From the NCBI GenBank assembly GCA_019420065.1, contig JAHZHX010000031.1:14498-23635 (forward strand): DNA of 9,138 nt. Reading direction: 5' to 3'. Both the position numbers and the translations under genes were made by a program. A model generated the notes under the pieces. It made no database searches. It was not told where the DNA came from and saw only the letters and a program-made list of their open reading frames with translations. Source of the DNA: Clostridiales bacterium (lineage in GTDB: Bacteria > Bacillota > Clostridia > Christensenellales > Aristaeellaceae). Shown piece after piece: positions 5,572 to 9,138 of this stretch. Every line of letters begins with the position of its first letter. Position 1 is the stretch's first letter.

Positions 5572-6897
5572 ATGAAGATCGGCGTTGTATCGCTGGGATG
5601 CGTAAAGAACCGGGTGGATACCGAGCAGATGCTCGCCCTTTTGACGGACGCGGGGCATGAATTTACGCCCGCGCCCGAGGAGGCGGACGTCATTATCGTC
5701 AACACCTGCGGCTTTATCGACCCGGCCAAGGAGGAGTCGATCCAGACCATCCTGGAGATGGCGCGGCATAAGCAGACGGGCAAATGCCAAAAACTGATCG
5801 TGACCGGGTGCCTGGCGCAGCGCTACGGCGAGGCGCTGCTGAGCGATATGCCGGAGATCGACGCGCTGCTGGGCGTGAGCCAGTACGAGCATATCGTATC
5901 CGCCGTGGAGCGCGCCGTGCAGGGCGAGCGGGTCGATCTGCGGGCGCGCAGAAACGAAATGCTGGAGTGCGGCCGCGTGCTGACCACGCCTGCCTATTCG
6001 GCCTATGTACGCATTGGCGAGGGGTGCGACAACCGCTGCGCCTACTGCGCCATCCCGCTCATCCGCGGCCCCTACCGCTCGCGGGACGAGGAGGCCATCG
6101 TGCGGGAAATGCGGGAGCTGGCGGAAAAGGGCGCGCGCGAGCAGATCCTCATCTCGCAGGATACCACGCGCTACGGGCGCGACAACGGCAGGAGCCTGCG
6201 GGCACTGATCGCCCGCGCGGCGCGGATCCCCGGGATCGACTGGCTGCGCGTGCTCTACATGTATCCCGACGAAACCGACCTGGCGCTTTTGGAGGAAATG
6301 GCAAGGCACGATAACGTGTGCCGCTATCTTGACCTGCCCCTGCAGCACGCCAGCAACAAAATGCTGCGGGCCATGAACCGCCGCGGCACGATCGAGGAGG
6401 CGCGAACGCTCCTGCTGCGCGCCCGGGAAATGGGCTTTACCCTGCGCACCACGTTCATCGTGGGCTTTCCGGGCGAGACGGAGGAGGATTTCCGGGAGCT
6501 ATTGGATTTCACGCGCGAGATGCGCTTTGAGCGCATGGGGGCCTTCAAGTATTCCGTCGAGGAGGATACCCCCGGCGCGTCCATGCCCGGGCAGATTCCC
6601 GAGGAGGTCAAGGACGAGCGGCTCGACCGCCTGATGCGCCTGCAGGCCGAAATCAGCCGCGAGGAAAACGAAAAGCGCGTGGGGACGGTGTGCCGCGTGC
6701 TGGTCACCGGGTTTGAGGGCGGCCTGTACACCGGCCGCAGCGCCATGGAAGCGCCCGACAGCGACGGGGAGATCTATTTTACCGCCGAGCGGGAGCTTGC
6801 GGCGGGCACGTTTGCCGATGTGCGAATCGTGCGCGCCGATACCTACGATCTGTATGGAATGATGAAGGGGGACGCTGAAAGTGAACCTGCCCAATAA
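5572..6897 (+). CDS. rimO: Ribosomal protein uS12 (S12) methylthiotransferase RimO
   Basis: Radical-SAM enzyme that adds a methylthio group to the conserved aspartate of ribosomal protein S12; 441 residues, the family length. The N-terminal UPF0004 domain holds the auxiliary-cluster cysteines C10 (SLGCVKN), C46 (NTCGF) and C80 (TGCLAQ). The radical-SAM core has the CxxxCxxC motif at C152, C156 and C159 (GCDNRCAYC). A C-terminal TRAM domain spans roughly 370-437 (LYTGRSAMEAPDSDG). The SLGC-x-KN-x-VD signature separates RimO from the tRNA enzyme MiaB, whose motif is GCQMN. It is the first gene of a tightly packed operon and overlaps pgsA by 17 nt. Transcription should start from the extended -10 promoter just upstream, with a LexA-like dyad before that. 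Confidence 0.96.
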   Translation: MKIGVVSLGCVKNRVDTEQMLALLTDAGHEFTPAPEEADVIIVNTCGFIDPAKEESIQTILEMARHKQTGKCQKLIVTGCLAQRYGEALLSDMPEIDALLGVSQYEHIVSAVERAVQGERVDLRARRNEMLECGRVLTTPAYSAYVRIGEGCDNRCAYCAIPLIRGPYRSRDEEAIVREMRELAEKGAREQILISQDTTRYGRDNGRSLRALIARAARIPGIDWLRVLYMYPDETDLALLEEMARHDNVCRYLDLPLQHASNKMLRAMNRRGTIEEARTLLLRAREMGFTLRTTFIVGFPGETEEDFRELLDFTREMRFERMGAFKYSVEEDTPGASMPGQIPEEVKDERLDRLMRLQAEISREENEKRVGTVCRVLVTGFEGGLYTGRSAMEAPDSDGEIYFTAERELAAGTFADVRIVRADTYDLYGMMKGDAESEPAQ

Positions 6898-7402
6898 ACT
6901 GACCTGTATCCGGATCGCGCTGGTCCCGGTCTGCCTGCTGATGGTAGCGCTGCAATGGTATATCGTGGCGGCCGTGGTGTTTGCCGCCGCCTGCCTGACC
7001 GACCTGTTTGACGGCATGCTGGCGCGCAAAAACGGCATGGTGACCAACTTTGGCAAGTTCGCCGACCCCATTGCCGACAAGGTGCTGACCGTGACCATGA
7101 TGATCTGCATGGCGGCGCAGGGCCTGCTGCCCGTGTGGCTGCCGGTGATCGTGGTCATGCGCGAGCTGATAGTGGACGGCCTGCGCCTGATCGCCATGGA
7201 AAAGGGCCGGGTGGTGGCCGCGGGCTGGAGCGGCAAGGTCAAGACCGTGATGCAGATGACGACCATCCTGCTCACGCTCCTGGGGCTGAACGCCGGGCTG
7301 GTGGCGGTGCTGAGCATCGTCGTGTGCATCCTGACGGTATATTCGGGCGCGGAATATTTTTACGGCCTGCGCGATCTGTTCAAGGGGGATTTTGGCGCGT
7401 GA
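6881..7402 (+). CDS. pgsA: CDP-diacylglycerol--glycerol-3-phosphate 3-phosphatidyltransferase
   Basis: Membrane enzyme making phosphatidylglycerol phosphate from CDP-diacylglycerol and glycerol-3-phosphate, the committed step to phosphatidylglycerol and cardiolipin. It has 173 residues, slightly short but normal. The CDP-alcohol phosphotransferase motif D-x2-DG-x2-AR-x8-G-x3-D-x3-D is complete, from D41 through D44-G45, A48-R49, G58 and D62 to D66. PgsA-typical MRELIVDGLR (93-102) and GKVKT (118-122) follow. Hydrophobic segments lie at about 12-39, 68-93 and 125-152. The GTG at 6881 has GGGGGA 8 nt upstream (6867-6872) and lies inside the 3' end of rimO (17-nt overlap). The stop overlaps the next start as GTGA. 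The gene is normally essential in bacteria with phosphatidylglycerol-based membranes. Confidence 0.95.
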   Translation: MNLPNKLTCIRIALVPVCLLMVALQWYIVAAVVFAAACLTDLFDGMLARKNGMVTNFGKFADPIADKVLTVTMMICMAAQGLLPVWLPVIVVMRELIVDGLRLIAMEKGRVVAAGWSGKVKTVMQMTTILLTLLGLNAGLVAVLSIVVCILTVYSGAEYFYGLRDLFKGDFGA

Positions 7403-7867
7403 CGGCGGCAAAGGCGCTGGAAACGCTGGCGGCGCGGCGGCAGACGCTCGCCTGCGCCGAGAGCCTGACCGGCGGTCTGCTTTGCGACGCGCTGGTGAGC
7501 GTGCCGGGGGCCAGCCGGGTGTTCATGGGCGGCATTGTCGCCTACGACGAGGGGCGCAAGGTCTCGCTTCTGGGCGTGAGCGCGGAAACGCTGCGCCGGC
7601 ATACCGCCGTAAGCGGGGAAACGGCGCGCGAAATGGCCGAAGGCGCGCGGGCGCGCCTGGGCGTCGATTACGCTCTTTCCACCACCGGCTACGCCGGGCC
7701 GGACGGCGAGGACGTGGGGCTGGTATATATCGCCTGCGCGGACGCGGCGGAGACGGTCGTGCGGCAGCGTCGCTTTAACGGCGACCGCAGCGAAATTCGC
7801 CGGGCTGCCGCGCGCGCGGCGCTTGATTTACTTGCGGAGCAACTTGAAAAAACGAAGGAGAGCAATC

Positions 7868-7875
<8 letters not shown>
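7399..7875 (+). CDS. CinA C-terminal-type nicotinamide-nucleotide amidohydrolase (PncC-like), standalone domain
   Basis: Expected to deamidate nicotinamide mononucleotide to nicotinate mononucleotide in NAD recycling; 158 residues. The GTG at 7399 has GGGGG 10 nt upstream and overlaps the pgsA stop (GTGA). Family motifs are AESLTGG (20-26), GGIVAY (44-49), HTAVSGETAREMAEGAR (68-84) and STTGYAGPDG (94-103). S22 and K54 are spaced as in the Ser-Lys catalytic pair I recall for PncC, with R130 as a further candidate. The N-terminal COG1058 domain of full-length CinA (about 250 residues) is absent, and pgsA lies directly before, so it is not hidden upstream. The usual GG-x-KPVG loop after the TG-x-AGP motif is shortened to DGEDVG. 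The stop overlaps recA by 8 nt. cinA-recA coupling is common in Firmicutes and links this gene to competence and DNA damage responses by position only. Confidence 0.9.
7855..7860 (+). promoter_or_regulatory. Ribosome binding site deciding the recA start
   Basis: AAGGAG lies 7 nt before the ATG at 7868. It rules out the in-frame upstream TTG at 7823, which would add a basic 15-residue extension (LKKRRR) and has no site of its own. Confidence 0.88.
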
Positions 7876-8956
<1,081 letters not shown>

Positions 8957-8971
8957 GCGTTCAGACCGCTG

Positions 8972-9045
8972 AAAAAATATTCGCCGGGAGACAATCAGGG
9001 CATTGCGTCCCTTCATGGCCTCCCGGCGATTGTATATTCATTTTT
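8972..9045. terminator. Probable bidirectional terminator after recA
   Basis: Perfect 10-bp arms TCGCCGGGAG (8981-8990) and CTCCCGGCGA (9020-9029) enclose a 29-nt loop that has its own AGGG/CCCT mini-stem. On the plus strand it is followed by a T-rich stretch ending in TTTTT (9041-9045). On the minus strand it is followed at once by ATATTTTTTC, a better U-tract. It can therefore stop recA transcripts and also any gene converging from the right. Confidence 0.65.
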
Positions 9046-9055
9046 GACGCTTTTG

Positions 9056-9089
9056 GAGCTGGTTGTCCGCGTTTGCGGACAACCAGCTC
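9056..9089. repeat. Perfect 15-bp stem-loop
   Basis: GAGCTGGTTGTCCGC (9056-9070) and its exact complement GCGGACAACCAGCTC (9075-9089) flank a GTTT loop. No T-tract follows directly on either strand, so it is not a standard intrinsic terminator. It abuts the next hairpin with one shared base. Confidence 0.85.
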
Positions 9090-9120
9090 AGGGCATCAAA
9101 AAAGTCTTTTTGATGCCCTG
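9089..9120. repeat. Perfect 14-bp stem-loop with A5/T5 at the loop side
   Basis: CAGGGCATCAAAAA (9089-9102) and TTTTTGATGCCCTG (9107-9120) are exact complements around AGTC. The T-run is inside the stem rather than after it. Together with the preceding hairpin it makes 65 bp that is almost entirely self-complementary. It may belong to an intergenic palindromic repeat family. Confidence 0.85.
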
Positions 9121-9138
9121 CGATGAAATTTCGCTAAA

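Noticed and set aside
5488..6348. Long minus-strand open frame of 286 codons opposite rimO
   Set aside because: It lies opposite a clear radical-SAM gene, has no domain signature, and is rich in His/Ala/Arg as expected from the reverse of GC-rich codons.
7700..7867. Separate recA promoter or LexA box inside cinA
   Set aside because: A TTGATT hexamer at 7823-7828 has only GAAAAA at -10 distance, and no GAAC-N4-GTTC-like site was found.
9056..9089. Reading the 15-bp hairpin as an intrinsic terminator for recA
   Set aside because: It is followed by AGGGCATC, not a T-run, on the plus strand; the earlier hairpin at 8981-9029 is the better candidate.

Overview
The window looks like a chromosomal segment from a moderately GC-rich Firmicute, probably class Clostridia. 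The evidence is the gene order rimO-pgsA-cinA-recA, strong Shine-Dalgarno sites (GGAGG, AAGGAG) before most genes, and a Bacillus-type LexA/DinR-like operator. No rRNA marker is present, so I place it no more finely than this.

Left part (1-2694, minus strand): a carbohydrate-type ABC importer operon. In transcription order it encodes an exported solute-binding protein, a MalF-type permease and a MalG-type permease that runs off the left edge. No ATPase is visible, which is common for such operons when a shared MsmK-type ATPase is used. Between 2695 and 3250 lies a visibly AT-richer stretch with one small gene for an exported, cysteine-rich, zinc-ribbon-like protein of unknown function.

Middle (3199-5428, minus strand): a complete two-gene unit with its own extended -10 promoter and a good intrinsic terminator. 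It encodes a secreted multidomain L,D-transpeptidase (YkuD family) and, one base later, a HAD-family phosphatase. A 209-bp divergent promoter region (5363-5571) separates it from the right-hand operon. That region carries a LexA-box-like dyad at 5470-5485 and a near-consensus promoter for rimO.

Right part (5572-8956, plus strand): rimO, pgsA, a standalone CinA C-terminal (NMN amidohydrolase-type) gene and recA, each overlapping the next by 17, 4 and 8 nt. No promoter was found directly in front of recA, so the promoter and LexA-like box 2.3 kb upstream probably control the whole run. This would place ribosome modification, phospholipid synthesis, NAD salvage and recombination on one SOS-linked transcript.

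The last 180 bp (8957-9138) hold no gene. They hold a terminator-like hairpin, two abutting perfect stem-loops (15 bp and 14 bp stems), and probably the first arm of a third cut off by the window edge. I see no unmistakably new multi-gene system. The observations most worth checking are the distal SOS operator, the hairpin cluster, the small exported cysteine-rich protein and the unusual domain layout of the L,D-transpeptidase.
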